Notes under the pieces: model-generated
The model's input: only the letters and a program-made list of their open reading frames with translations
What the model was told of the DNA's origin: nothing
Databases searched by the model: none
NCBI GenBank assembly: GCA_963835855.1
Contig: CAWIHA010000020.1
Coordinates: forward strand, 1-64,000
Length of the DNA stretch: 64,000 nucleotides
Direction of reading: 5' to 3'
Source of the DNA: CAWIHA01 sp963835855
GTDB lineage: Bacteria; Acidobacteriota; Terriglobia; Bryobacterales; Bryobacteraceae
Translations under genes and position numbers: made by a program
Shown here: positions 50,834 through 59,512 of the stretch, in pieces
Numbering within the stretch: the first letter of the stretch is position 1
Layout: each line of letters opens with the position of its first letter

Positions 50834-52100
50834 TTGATTGCGATGGTAAGTCTTACGTCCACCCGACCGGCATATTGCCCCCCCGTGCCGGACACCGTCG
50901 AAGGGCTCGGCATCCCAGCCACACTCGTTCAGGACATCGTGGTTCGCCGCGCCTATGCTTCCGGCATGACTAGCTTGCAAGCGCTGAGCGATGCGCTGAA
51001 GATGCCCATTTTGGTGCTGGAGTCGGTCTTCCGCGACTTGCGGCATCTGCAGCTTGTTGAAGTCAAGGGCATGAGCGGCAACGACTACAACTTCACGCTC
51101 ACGGCTGCGGGCCGCGCGCTTGCCGTTGAGCGCTACCAGATCAGTCACTATGCCGGCGCCGCTCCGGTCTCGATCAAGCAATACCACAAAGCTAGCAAGA
51201 TCCAGTCCGCAAAAGTCCGCGTCGATCGCCGGCTGTTGCGCCAGGCCTTCTCGGACATGGTTTTGCCGGATCACCTGCTCGATCAACTCGGCCCCGCCAT
51301 CATCTCGCAGAGCCTCGATTTTCCTCTACGGTCCCACCGGCTCCGGTAAGACCAGCCTTGCCGAGCGCATCCTGCGCGTCTACCAGGACCCGATCCTGGT
51401 GCCGTACGCCATCGAAGTGGACGGGCAGATCATCCAGCTTTACGACCCGGTCGTTCACGAGCGCATCGAAGGCAACGATGAAGAGATTGATCCGCGCTGG
51501 ATCCTGTGCCGGCGTCCGTGCGTGATGACTGGCGGTGAACTCACGCCCAGTATGCTCGACCTTCGGCTCGACGAAGGCACCGGCGTCTATGCCGCGCCCT
51601 TGCAGATGAAGGCTAACAATGGGATGCTCGTGATCGACGATTTCGGGCGCCAGCTCATGTCTCCGCGCGAGCTGCTGAACCGCTGGATTGTGCCGCTAGA
51701 CCGCCGCGTCGATTATCTCGCGCTGAAATATGGCGTGAAGTTTCAGATCCCGTTTGATCTCCTGGTCGTGTTTGCGACCAATCTCGACCCGCGCGAGCTC
51801 GCCGACGAGGCCTTCCTGCGGCGCCTTCAGAACAAGGTCTACATCGATCCGGTGGAACCGCCGCTGTTCGACGAGATCTTCCGGCGCGTTTCCAGCGCCC
51901 GCAACATCGCTTGCGAGCCCGATACCGCCGAATACCTCCGCAAGCTGTGCCAGAAGGAAGGCACTGGGGAGCTGCGCGCCTGCTTCCCGGCGGATATCTG
52001 CAACATCCTGGTGGCCATCGCCAATTACGAAAGTCAGCCCCCGCGCGCCATGAAGCCGGATCTGGAGCGCGCCGTGAAGCTGTACTTCGCGCAATCGTAG
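50834..52100 (+). CDS. P-loop ATPase with N-terminal winged-helix-like domain (one frameshift)
   Basis: Two overlapping frames make one protein of about 420 residues. The N-terminal part (50834-51349) has a winged-helix-like region (TSLQALSDALKMPILVLESV) and ends PDHLLDQLGPAIISQS. The AAA-type part, in the next frame, starts at about 51320 with IFLYGPTGSGKTSLAERI (Walker A), then GMLVIDDFGRQLMSP (Walker B) and VVFATNLDPRELADEAFLRR (sensor and Arg finger). A one-base shift near 51315 joins them. Found next to a secretin gene on the other strand; the role is unknown. Confidence 0.82.
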
Positions 52101-52278
52101 TTGCGCCAGCCGGGATCGACGGCTACGACGACTGCATTGATTCGGTCCCCGTGGCAGAGTCGCTGAAGTGGGTCATTCGGAGGGTCCGGCAATCCTCGCT
52201 ATGATGGAGCGCAAAGCGGCCGCCTGAGATTGAAACTGCGAAGGCTGTCAGGTCCTTACGCGCGTACTCCTCGGCAGC

Positions 52279-53925
52279 CTACGCTTCGCCCCAGTTGCGC
52301 CGCTCAAGAATGGTAGGAGGCTCGTAGACCTTGCCGCGCGCCAGGCGCTTTTCTTCCCAGCGGCTGGTGCGGACGAGCACCGGGCCGAGGACTCTGGCCA
52401 CGACCGCGCTCAGAAGGCCAAACTCTTTTTCCACCTCGCGCCGCAATCCGTGGATCTGCTCGCTGACGGCCTGGTTGGTCTTCTTCAGCCGCTTCTCCAT
52501 CGCCCATAGGCAGGCGCTGTAGGCCTCTTTGAGTTGCCGCACTTCCCATTGGAAACGCTTGCGGACACGCAAATCGGGAGAGTTCTTATAGCGCTTCCAG
52601 CCCTCGAGCGTGGTGCGGCAAATGCGGTAGAGGCTCGGACCGTTCCGTTCGAAATCGCGCCGGAACGCCCAATCCAGGAATCGCTTCGAATCCTCGCGCG
52701 AGATCGCGGCGTGCTCGAAATTGAACTTGAACTGGCCGTGAATGTCGGCTAAATCGACATCGCTGAGGATCCGCCCCTGCTCTGCCATTTCCGAATACAG
52801 CGGCGTGCCGGGCACGGGCGTATAAAGCATGAACTGGTGGAAATCGGTTTCGTGCGAGACGGCTTGCTCGATCTCTTCGCGGATGTTTTCCGGCGTGTGG
52901 TGCTCCAGGCCGACGATGGTCGAGCCGAGCAGCTTGATGCCGTGGCTGTGCAATTCCCGGGTGAGCGCGTGCGTATCGGCGCCGCCCAGTTTCGCGTAGC
53001 CTGCCTTTTGCGATTCCAGCCCCATCCAAATCCACGAGATGCCCAGCTCGACCAGCTCCTTCATCGTGTACTTGCGAATCGCGTTGGCCGAAGAGAATAC
53101 GTAGAACGCCCAGCTCTTGCCGTTTTGCTTCATCAGGTCGAGCAGCTCGAGCGCGCGCGGCCGCTGCAACAGGAAGTTCTCATCCATGATGAAGAACGAG
53201 CACACGCCCATCGACGCTTCCATCTCCGCCATGATGTCGAACAGCTCTCTGCCGCTCTCGTAGAAATTCAGCACCTTCCCCTTACCGCCGAAAAATGCCG
53301 AGGTCGTGCAGAAGTTGCAGCCCATCGGGCAGCCCACGGAGGGAATGATCGTCGCGGCCGTTGATTTCTTGTGAGTCGGCATCTTAAGACCCATTGCCCG
53401 GACACCGAACCCGGAAACAATATGCGGATGGCGGATGGGCGCCTTTTCGTCTTCGCCCAGGAATTCCCGCATCCACGAGATGCCATCGCCGCGCACGATG
53501 TGGTCCGCGTCAATGATGTATTCCAGGCCGGGGATCGCGGCCACGTGCCCGCCCACGACAATCACCGAGTGCGGCGAGAGGCGGCGCACCATGCGGCACA
53601 TCTCGCGCACCTTCCCAACGTTCACAATGATCGAAGAGATTCCGACGATGTCGTAGTACTGCGTTGTCAGTTCGTGCTCGAACGCCTCGCGCGTGGGAAA
53701 GTCCAGCACCGTGGATGGCGCCGAAATATTCTCCTGGATCATCATGATGCCCCAGGAGCGGTGGAACATGCGCAGTGAGAACGGGCCTTGGGCCCGCGTC
53801 ACCTGGTTGTGGTACAACTCCATCGGATTGATTGCGCGGCTGCCGAATTCATCGTCTCGCGCATAGGGGCCGAACACGGAGCTCAACAGAATACGGGCGT
53901 GGACCCCCTTGGGGTGCTTATCCAT
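52279..53925 (-). CDS. B12-binding-domain radical SAM protein
   Basis: 548 residues. The N-terminal part is a cobalamin-binding Rossmann-like domain (YDIVGISSIIVNVGKVREMC, VIVVGGHVAAIPG). The radical SAM cluster is C199, C203 and C206 in CPMGCNFC, followed by FFIMDENFLLQRPRALELLD and the barrel strands. The C-terminal 120 residues are helical and charged. Such proteins perform methylations or rearrangements of lipids, hopanoids or antibiotics; no pathway is visible nearby. A palindrome overlaps the promoter region. Confidence 0.88.
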   Translation of the reverse strand: MDKHPKGVHARILLSSVFGPYARDDEFGSRAINPMELYHNQVTRAQGPFSLRMFHRSWGIMMIQENISAPSTVLDFPTREAFEHELTTQYYDIVGISSIIVNVGKVREMCRMVRRLSPHSVIVVGGHVAAIPGLEYIIDADHIVRGDGISWMREFLGEDEKAPIRHPHIVSGFGVRAMGLKMPTHKKSTAATIIPSVGCPMGCNFCTTSAFFGGKGKVLNFYESGRELFDIMAEMEASMGVCSFFIMDENFLLQRPRALELLDLMKQNGKSWAFYVFSSANAIRKYTMKELVELGISWIWMGLESQKAGYAKLGGADTHALTRELHSHGIKLLGSTIVGLEHHTPENIREEIEQAVSHETDFHQFMLYTPVPGTPLYSEMAEQGRILSDVDLADIHGQFKFNFEHAAISREDSKRFLDWAFRRDFERNGPSLYRICRTTLEGWKRYKNSPDLRVRKRFQWEVRQLKEAYSACLWAMEKRLKKTNQAVSEQIHGLRREVEKEFGLLSAVVARVLGPVLVRTSRWEEKRLARGKVYEPPTILERRNWGEA

Positions 53926-53978
53926 GGATCAACTTTCTCGGGCCTTCCTTTTAAGAGCAAATGCCCCTTGAATTCTTC

Positions 53979-54019
53979 ATTATATACCCGTGGGCATTCA
54001 CCCGCTTCGGAGAATGCCC
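53979..54019 (-). promoter_or_regulatory. Promoter/operator of the radical SAM gene
   Basis: On the minus strand TATAAT (53979-53984) lies about 54 bases before the start codon. Directly upstream, where the -35 should be, is the perfect inverted repeat GGGCATTC-12 bases-GAATGCCC (53992-54019). A further half-site, AATGCCCC, lies at 53960-53967. This fits a dimeric regulator. Confidence 0.5.
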
Positions 54020-54194
54020 TTAGAACCGGCGGCTAACGCGTTTTGCCGCCCGGCGGACCGACGGCCTGTGGAGCGGCGCTGCGATCGCCGTGTCGATCAC
54101 GCTTGCGGTGGACGCTTCAGCGTGCCGCGTCGGCCCCAATGCCGACGCACATCCTCCGAACTGACAACTGGAACCTCTTATGCGGGACCGGACA

Positions 54195-54515
54195 CTATCG
54201 CGGTGGGACATAGTCCGGCGGAAGAGCCGCGCCCTGGCCGAAGAAATATTCTTCCATCTGCTTGAGCAGAAATTCCTGAGCTTCGGGCGTGCCCAGGTTC
54301 AGCCGGTACTCGTTCATGATCATCTTCATGCGTTCGACCCAGAGCTTCCAAGCCTCCTTGGACACGTTGTCGTAGATGCGCTGGCCAAGCGGGTGCCCCT
54401 CGAAAGGCACCTCCTCCAACCCCGGCATCTCGCGCTGGAACTTCACGCAGAAAACCATGTGCGGTCCTGGCTCAGCCTGTTTAGGCGGCGCCGGGGGCGC
54501 ACTTCCGGAACCCAT
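54195..54515 (-). CDS. yggX: YggX-like Fe(II)-trafficking protein
   Basis: A 106-residue protein. The core from VFCVKFQREMPGLEEVPF onward, with GQRIYDNVSKEAWKLWVERM and MIMNEYRLNL, matches YggX, which protects iron-sulfur proteins and lowers oxidative damage. It has about 19 extra Pro-rich N-terminal residues; the ATG at 54515 has a strong GGAGGGAG site, so the long form is preferred. Fe-S-rich Hdr-Mvh elsewhere in the window makes such a protein useful. Confidence 0.9.
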   Translation of the reverse strand: MGSGSAPPAPPKQAEPGPHMVFCVKFQREMPGLEEVPFEGHPLGQRIYDNVSKEAWKLWVERMKMIMNEYRLNLGTPEAQEFLLKQMEEYFFGQGAALPPDYVPPR

Positions 54516-54606
54516 CTTCTCCCTCCGCAGACAGGGTTGGCCTCCTCAAATCGCCCTCGGCCAACTCTGAGATTTCAGAATAGCGCAAAGCCGCGACGGG
54601 CCGGCG

Positions 54607-54972
54607 TTAACTGGCGCGCTGGTTCATCTTCACGGAAAAGTCCAGGGTAGGCGCTTCAACGCACTCCCGTGCGGCGCGATTGCGAGCGAGGTATTGGGAC
54701 AGCATCAGCGGCTCGCCCGCGCCCTTCTCGATCGCGTGCCGCACCGCGTTCTGATAGCGGTGCAATATCTTCCGGCGGTCCGGGCCATCGAGTCCGCAGC
54801 TCTGGATATCGACTAGCATCGCGACTTCCCAGCGGCGGAAGCACGTCCGGCTGGTCTCGCCATTCTCGATATCCCGCATCAGCCGGTTGAACCGCGCCAG
54901 CATGCCTTCGCCATCTTCCACGGCTGGAACTCTCCTCTCCGCGCCGCACGCACGGAACTGTCCGGTGTTCAT
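54607..54972 (-). CDS. Hypothetical protein, 121 aa
   Basis: A soluble, charged protein (MLARFNRLMRDIENGETSRT, FRRWEVAMLVDIQSCGLDGP). The middle is mostly helical. No signal peptide, membrane segment or known motif. It stands alone between yggX and the chemoreceptor-like minigene. Confidence 0.58.
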   Translation of the reverse strand: MNTGQFRACGAERRVPAVEDGEGMLARFNRLMRDIENGETSRTCFRRWEVAMLVDIQSCGLDGPDRRKILHRYQNAVRHAIEKGAGEPLMLSQYLARNRAARECVEAPTLDFSVKMNQRAS

Positions 54973-55058
54973 ATCGGCAGGGGAACCGGCCTATGTGAGG
55001 GCCGCGGATGCCGGCCGGTGGCGTTAAACATTTCGCTCGACCAGCCGATGGGAGATGT

Positions 55059-55280
55059 ATGAGCCCGAATCCCTCTACCGGCGTGGAACTGGCGCCCTCA
55101 AATGCCGAAGCAGCGCCGTCGAAGCTCGACCAGGTACTCGACGACCTCTCATTCCAAAGCTCGCTGGTCGCTCTGAACGCGGTGTTGGTGGCAGAGCAAG
55201 CCGGAGGACCCGCCGCTACCCTGTCCGTGCTCTCGGATGGAATTCGCGAGAACGCGGACGGCAAAGGCAAGGCCGATTAG
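55059..55280 (+). CDS. Chemoreceptor-tip-like minigene
   Basis: A 73-residue protein from ATG 55059, behind GGGAG. Its core LDQVLDDLSFQSSLVALNAV-LVAEQAG resembles the hairpin tip of methyl-accepting chemotaxis proteins (I..IAFQTNLLALNA..EAARAGE), but there are no membrane or sensor regions, and the rest of the signalling coiled coil is absent. It may be a free-standing CheA/CheW-binding peptide or a gene remnant. The frame extends upstream to 55008 but the closer start is better. Confidence 0.55.
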   Translation: MSPNPSTGVELAPSNAEAAPSKLDQVLDDLSFQSSLVALNAVLVAEQAGGPAATLSVLSDGIRENADGKGKAD

Positions 55281-55370
55281 GCGCAGACCACGGCGCTGTC
55301 GCCAGGACCAGCATGCGGGTGCAGCCCGCGCTTCAGCCTGTCGAGGAGTTTTTCAGCACTCTCTTAGCGT

Positions 55371-56255
55371 TCAACCTTTCAGGTCCTGGAACGCCTCTTC
55401 GATCTCGCGCTTGGCGTAGGCGCTGGGAACGCACAAGGGCAGCCGTGGCGGGCCGCCGTAGTAGCCGTTCAGGTCCATCGCGTACTTCAGCCCCGGAATG
55501 CCGTAGCGCTCCGTGACCAGCACAGCCGCCCGGGAAATCCGGTTCTGCCAGTCCTCCCCCGCCTCGTATTCCCGCGCGCGGAACGCCTCCCAGATCGCGA
55601 TGGTCGAGTATGGCGCCGCGTCCGCGTACGCCAGCACTGCTCCCACAGCGCCGGCCATGAGCGATGGCCACAGAGTCGTCGCCGAGCCCACCAACACCTG
55701 AAAGCCAGGCTTCGAGTCCCGGACCATGCGCATCACCTTCTCCAGATTGCCGGAGCTTTCCTTGATCGCGACGATATTTGGGTGCTCGCTCAGCTCGATG
55801 ACCGCCTCGGCCGGAATATCGAGGCCGGTCGCCTGCGGGAAGTTGTAAATCATCACCGGGAGCTTGGACTGGTCGGCCACGCACCGGTAATACAGCACCT
55901 GCGCGGCGGCGTTGTTCAACGAGTTCTTGTAGTAGTGCGGCGTGCGCACCAAGGCAGCTTGGTAGCCGATGCCGGCCGCCCGGTTCGTGAGCGCCACCGT
56001 TTCGCGAACGCTCTCCGCTCCGGTGCCCGCGATCAGCAGCTTGCCGGGGGCGGCGTACCCGGCCACCCACTCCCAGAGCTGCACCTTCTCCTCGGCGGTC
56101 AGCATGACGCTCTCGCCCGTAGAGCCGCACACGACGTAGCCCGAAAGGCCGGTCAGGTTCCACTTTTCGACGTTGTGCTTGACCTTGGCCTTGTACAGAT
56201 CGCCCTTGTAATCGAAAGGCGTAGTGATGGGGGGGAAGATTCCTTGGAGCTTCAT
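55371..56255 (-). CDS. DapA-family lyase (dihydrodipicolinate synthase/N-acetylneuraminate lyase type)
   Basis: 294 residues, a Schiff-base class I aldolase. PPITTPFDYKGDL at the start, VVCGSTGESVMLT (substrate carboxylate loop), MIYNFPQATGLDIP (catalytic Tyr) and IVAIKESSGNLEKV (Schiff-base Lys). The usual DapA signature GTTGE is GSTGE. It is not near lysine genes and could be DapA itself or a paralogue for sugar acids. It follows atpE on the same strand after about 70 bases. Confidence 0.85.
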   Translation of the reverse strand: MKLQGIFPPITTPFDYKGDLYKAKVKHNVEKWNLTGLSGYVVCGSTGESVMLTAEEKVQLWEWVAGYAAPGKLLIAGTGAESVRETVALTNRAAGIGYQAALVRTPHYYKNSLNNAAAQVLYYRCVADQSKLPVMIYNFPQATGLDIPAEAVIELSEHPNIVAIKESSGNLEKVMRMVRDSKPGFQVLVGSATTLWPSLMAGAVGAVLAYADAAPYSTIAIWEAFRAREYEAGEDWQNRISRAAVLVTERYGIPGLKYAMDLNGYYGGPPRLPLCVPSAYAKREIEEAFQDLKG

Positions 56256-56325
56256 GCCGGTTGTGCCGTAATGCGCGCCGCGCGGCCCGGGGCCGGCCCG
56301 AGCCGCACGCCGCGCGCTTGAACGA

Positions 56326-56634
56326 CTAGCTGACCTTAATCAGGATGATGACCAGCGTGTAGAGCGCCAGTGATTCGATCAGCACCAGGCCGAGAATGAG
56401 GGCAAACCGGATGGCGGGCGCTGCGCCCGGATTCCGTGCCATACCCTCGCATGCCGCAGCTACGGCCTTGGATTGCGCCAGGCCGCAAACCGCCGAAGCG
56501 ATGGCCATCGCAAATCCCGAGGTGATCCAGAACCAGTAGTGGTTATCCGCCACGGCGGGAGCATCGCCCGCGGCAAACATGGGGCTGGCGAATGCGAAGA
56601 TTGCCAGCACGAGCAGAAACAACCTTGTTCTCAC
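56326..56634 (-). CDS. atpE: ATP synthase F0 subunit c
   Basis: A 102-residue proteolipid. Two membrane helices flank the polar loop GMARNPGAAP; an extra N-terminal hydrophobic segment (LFLLVLAIFAFASPMFAAG) looks like a cleavable signal. Glu87 in LVLIESLALY is the ion carrier. Gln54, Glu87, Ser88 and Tyr92 align with the sodium-ligand set Q32, E65, S66 and Y70 of the Ilyobacter c ring, although the Thr67 equivalent is Leu. Last gene of atpZ-I-B-E. Confidence 0.93.
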   Translation of the reverse strand: MRTRLFLLVLAIFAFASPMFAAGDAPAVADNHYWFWITSGFAMAIASAVCGLAQSKAVAAACEGMARNPGAAPAIRFALILGLVLIESLALYTLVIILIKVS

Positions 56635-56733
56635 GTCTATCTCCTTGTTATGAACTCGCTCGCCAGGAGGTGGTTCCCGTCATCCTCTTGCAGCCGGGCT
56701 CACACTGGCAGCGGAAAAGGCCGAATGAATCCG

Positions 56734-57471
56734 TCAGTGTTCTTCAGCGACCGCGCCGCCTACATAGATCATGGTGAGCAAGGCGAACACGTAGGCTTGC
56801 AGCAGCCCCACAAATGCGTGTAGAGCCATGAACGGCAGAGGGACGATGAGCGGGATCAAAGACATGAATGCCATCGTCACCTTCTCGCCCGCGAACATAT
56901 TGGCATAAAGACGCACAGTCAACGAGAGCATCCGCGCCAGGTGGCTGACGACCTCGACCAGAACCATCAGCGGGGCGAGCCCCAATATCGGGCCGGTGAA
57001 TTGCCTAAGATAATGAAACAGCCCCTGCGACTGCACGCCGGCCAAATTGTAGTAGCCGAACGATGCCAGGGCGCAGCCGAGCGGAACGGCCGCGAACATG
57101 GTCGGCGACTCCAGCGTCGGGATCAGCCCAAGCAGGTTTGCAAACAGAACGAAGATAAATATCGTTCCGATGAACGGCAGGTACGCGCGCCCGCGCTGAC
57201 CCACCACGTCGTCGATTTGGCCTTGCAGGGAATTGTAGACGATCTCGAAGATGTGCTGAAACTTCCCCGGCCTCTCCACAGACAGCCGCTGGCGCAAAAG
57301 CGCAAACACGACCACGATGATGGCGGCGACCAGGATTTCCATCGTCACGAAGTTGGCCCACGGGTGGGCCGGATCCTCAGGCTTCATCCCGGCCCAGGAG
57401 AGAACGGTATTCGCGGGCCCAGCCAGGTATCTGTTAAAGAGGGCGGTCAGCCAAACTTCATGCTCTTTCAT
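56734..57471 (-). CDS. atpB: ATP synthase F0 subunit a
   Basis: 245 residues, five to six membrane helices. The stator channel protein carries the essential arginine in VVSHLARMLSLTVRLYANMF and the family end FVGLLQAYVFALLTMIYVG. It overlaps the atpI-like gene by 14 bases, so the F0 genes are co-translated. Confidence 0.95.
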   Translation of the reverse strand: MKEHEVWLTALFNRYLAGPANTVLSWAGMKPEDPAHPWANFVTMEILVAAIIVVVFALLRQRLSVERPGKFQHIFEIVYNSLQGQIDDVVGQRGRAYLPFIGTIFIFVLFANLLGLIPTLESPTMFAAVPLGCALASFGYYNLAGVQSQGLFHYLRQFTGPILGLAPLMVLVEVVSHLARMLSLTVRLYANMFAGEKVTMAFMSLIPLIVPLPFMALHAFVGLLQAYVFALLTMIYVGGAVAEEH

Positions 57472-57841
57472 GAACCAGCTCGTAAAGGATTTCTACAACT
57501 ACAGCGGCAACCGGAACAAATAAACCGGCGAGAGCGGCTATCGCGTTCATACCAAAGACCTTCACTATAACATATACGCCCGTGAACAAGACCACATAGC
57601 GTAAAGCGACGAAGGCGATCACACGCTTGCGCATGGGCCGCGCCTCGGGGCCAAGGGCCTTCACGGCCTGATGCAACGACGAGAAACTGAAATACGAGCC
57701 CGCCGCAGCGATCAGGAATGCCAGCCCCGCCTGCCAGCCTTTCATCCAAAGCGCCGCCACCAGCCCCGCCGCCCCGGCGATCGCGATGCCGCGATAGATT
57801 CGCCGCATCGCGCGCTCGTAAAATACAGCCTCAGCGTCCAT
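57458..57841 (-). CDS. atpI: ATP synthase accessory subunit I-like protein
   Basis: About 127 residues from ATG 57841, with four membrane helices (IAIAGAAGLVAALWMKGWQ; AGLAFLIAAAGSYFSF; FVALRYVVLFTGVYVIVKV; AALAGLFVPVAAVVV). It matches the variable AtpI family that helps c-ring assembly. The longer frame to 58147 overlaps atpZ and is rejected. Confidence 0.82.
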   Translation of the reverse strand: MDAEAVFYERAMRRIYRGIAIAGAAGLVAALWMKGWQAGLAFLIAAAGSYFSFSSLHQAVKALGPEARPMRKRVIAFVALRYVVLFTGVYVIVKVFGMNAIAALAGLFVPVAAVVVEILYELVHERA

Positions 57842-58052
57842 CCTGCTTTGTGTCCGCCAAGAGCTCGCGCAGCAAGGAGATGAAGCCCGCCCCGATGCCC
57901 AGTAAGAGGAAAACGAGGTAGAAAAAATGCGTGCGGAAGAGCTTATCGATGAAGTACCCGATCGCGTACCCCACAAAGGTGGCGATGGGCAGAAGCAGGG
58001 CCAGGCCGCTGTAGCGCCCCACGTCCGCCCACACATCATTCTTTTTCGCCAT
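57831..58052 (-). CDS. atpZ: AtpZ-like small F0 accessory protein
   Basis: A 73-residue protein with two membrane helices (GLALLLPIATFVGYAIGYFI and FFYLVFLLLGIGAGFISLL) and the family start VWADVGRYSGLA. AtpZ-type proteins act with AtpI, possibly in Ca/Mg transport or c-ring assembly. First gene of the F0 operon; overlaps atpI by 11 bases. The frame extends to 58157 but ATG 58052 fits the family. Confidence 0.82.
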   Translation of the reverse strand: MAKKNDVWADVGRYSGLALLLPIATFVGYAIGYFIDKLFRTHFFYLVFLLLGIGAGFISLLRELLADTKQDGR

Positions 58053-58146
58053 GTCCGAATCGCAGCGTAAGTTATTATCATATCTCCAGCGGCGGCGGCC
58101 GGCCCCCAGCGTGCCCGCCACGCTACGATAAAAAGACCGCGATTCA

Positions 58147-58770
58147 ATGGAACTCATCCTGCACTGGATCTCCGAATACGGCTATTTCGGCATTTTTGCG
58201 CTGCTCGTGTTTGGAATCGTTGGCCTGCCGGTGCCCGACGAAACTCTGCTGACGTTCGCGGGATATCTCGTCTACGGCGGCCGCCTGCAACTCGCGCCAG
58301 CGATGTTGTCGGCGTTCCTCGGCAGCGTATGCGGCATCACCATCAGTTACACGCTCGGCCGGCTCGCCGGTTACCTTCTCATCGAGAAGTACGGCCCCAG
58401 GTTGCACATCAAAATGGAGCGGGTCCGGCAAGTGCACGATTGGTTCCACCGCGTTGGGCGTTTCGCCTTGACGCTTGGATACTATGTTCCCGGCATCAGG
58501 CACCTGACCGCGTACGTCGCGGGCGCTTCCGAGCTTGAAATGCCGGTTTTCGCTCTGTTCGCTTACACCGGCGCGCTGCTCTGGTCGTCCACCTTCATTC
58601 TGCTCGGGTACTTTCTAGGCAACCAGTGGAACCGGGTTTCGGGCCAGGCGCAGGTGTGCTTTGCGACCGGCGTCCTCGCGTTAGCCGGGCTCGCGGCTGT
58701 CTATTTCCTGTGGCGCCGCCGGAAGAGCAGCCCGCGGTCATCCCCCGGCCGGGGGACTTCGCGGCCGTAG
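58147..58770 (+). CDS. DedA-family membrane protein
   Basis: 207 residues with the DedA/SNARE-associated pattern: an N-terminal re-entrant region GIVGLPVPDETLLTFAGYL, RFALTLGYYVPGIRHLTAYV (the conserved arginines and Gly-Pro-Gly-like turn) and a C-terminal membrane helix (LALAGLAAVYFLWRR). DedA proteins are undecaprenyl-phosphate or phospholipid scramblase-type transporters. Divergent from the F0 operon. Confidence 0.89.
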   Translation: MELILHWISEYGYFGIFALLVFGIVGLPVPDETLLTFAGYLVYGGRLQLAPAMLSAFLGSVCGITISYTLGRLAGYLLIEKYGPRLHIKMERVRQVHDWFHRVGRFALTLGYYVPGIRHLTAYVAGASELEMPVFALFAYTGALLWSSTFILLGYFLGNQWNRVSGQAQVCFATGVLALAGLAAVYFLWRRRKSSPRSSPGRGTSRP

Positions 58771-58807
58771 TGGAGGAAGCCGCGCTCAGTCACAATAAGA
58801 AGTGGAA

Positions 58808-59512
58808 ATGCCTGTCGATACTGCTCGGCTCGAGCGCGTCCAGCGCGAGGTCGTCCGCTGCCTGCGCTGCCCGCGCCTGATCGCCTATTGCAAATCCATC
58901 GCATGCGAGAAGAAGAGGGCGTTTCGCGACTGGGAATACTGGGGCAAGCCGCTCGAATCCTTCGGCGACCCTGAAGCGCGCATGCTTGTCGTTGGCCTCG
59001 CGCCCGCCGCCCACGGCGGCAACCGCACCGGCCGCATGTTCACGGGCGACCGATCGGGGGACTTCCTCTTCCGTGCGCTGTACGAAGCGGGCTTCGCCAA
59101 CCAACCCACCAGCCGCTCGCGCGATGATGGCCTCGCACTCTCGGACGCTTACATCACCGCGGTGATTCGCTGTGCGCCCCCGGCCAACAAGCCGGCGCTG
59201 CGGGAGATCCTGAACTGCCGCGAGTACCTGGGGCGCGAACTGGACCTGCTTACCGGCGTGCGCGTCGTGGTGGCGCTCGGCCGGATTGCCTTTGACCAGT
59301 ACGTAACGATCCTGCGCACCCGCGGGCTGATCGCGCGGCGCCCGGCATTTGTGTTTGCGCATGATCGCGAGCACGTCACCGGGCCCGGCCTGCCGCTGCT
59401 GATCAGCTCTTACCATCCGAGCCAGCAGAACACCTCCACGGGACGCCTCACCGCCGAGATGCTGAAAGACGTTTTCATCCACGCACGCCGTTACCTGGGA
59501 GCCCTCTCATGA
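58808..59512 (+). CDS. Uracil-DNA glycosylase, family 5-like with Fe-S cluster
   Basis: About 234 residues. Cysteines 18, 21, 28 and 33 precede the fold, and further Cys occur in VIRCAPP and LNCREYL; four of these should bind the [4Fe-4S] cluster. Motif 1 GLAPAAHGGNRTGRMFTGD (63-81) lacks the usual catalytic Asp/Asn, as in family 5 (UdgB), and motif 2 is SSYHPSQQNTSTGRLT. It excises uracil and related bases from DNA. ATG 58808 is preferred to GTG 58802. Overlaps the next gene by four bases. Confidence 0.9.
   Translation: MPVDTARLERVQREVVRCLRCPRLIAYCKSIACEKKRAFRDWEYWGKPLESFGDPEARMLVVGLAPAAHGGNRTGRMFTGDRSGDFLFRALYEAGFANQPTSRSRDDGLALSDAYITAVIRCAPPANKPALREILNCREYLGRELDLLTGVRVVVALGRIAFDQYVTILRTRGLIARRPAFVFAHDREHVTGPGLPLLISSYHPSQQNTSTGRLTAEMLKDVFIHARRYLGALS

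Noticed and set aside
54030..54053. GGCGGC...GCCGCC hairpin as a terminator between yggX and the radical SAM gene
   Set aside because: Short stem with no T run on the minus strand; not convincing as an intrinsic terminator.
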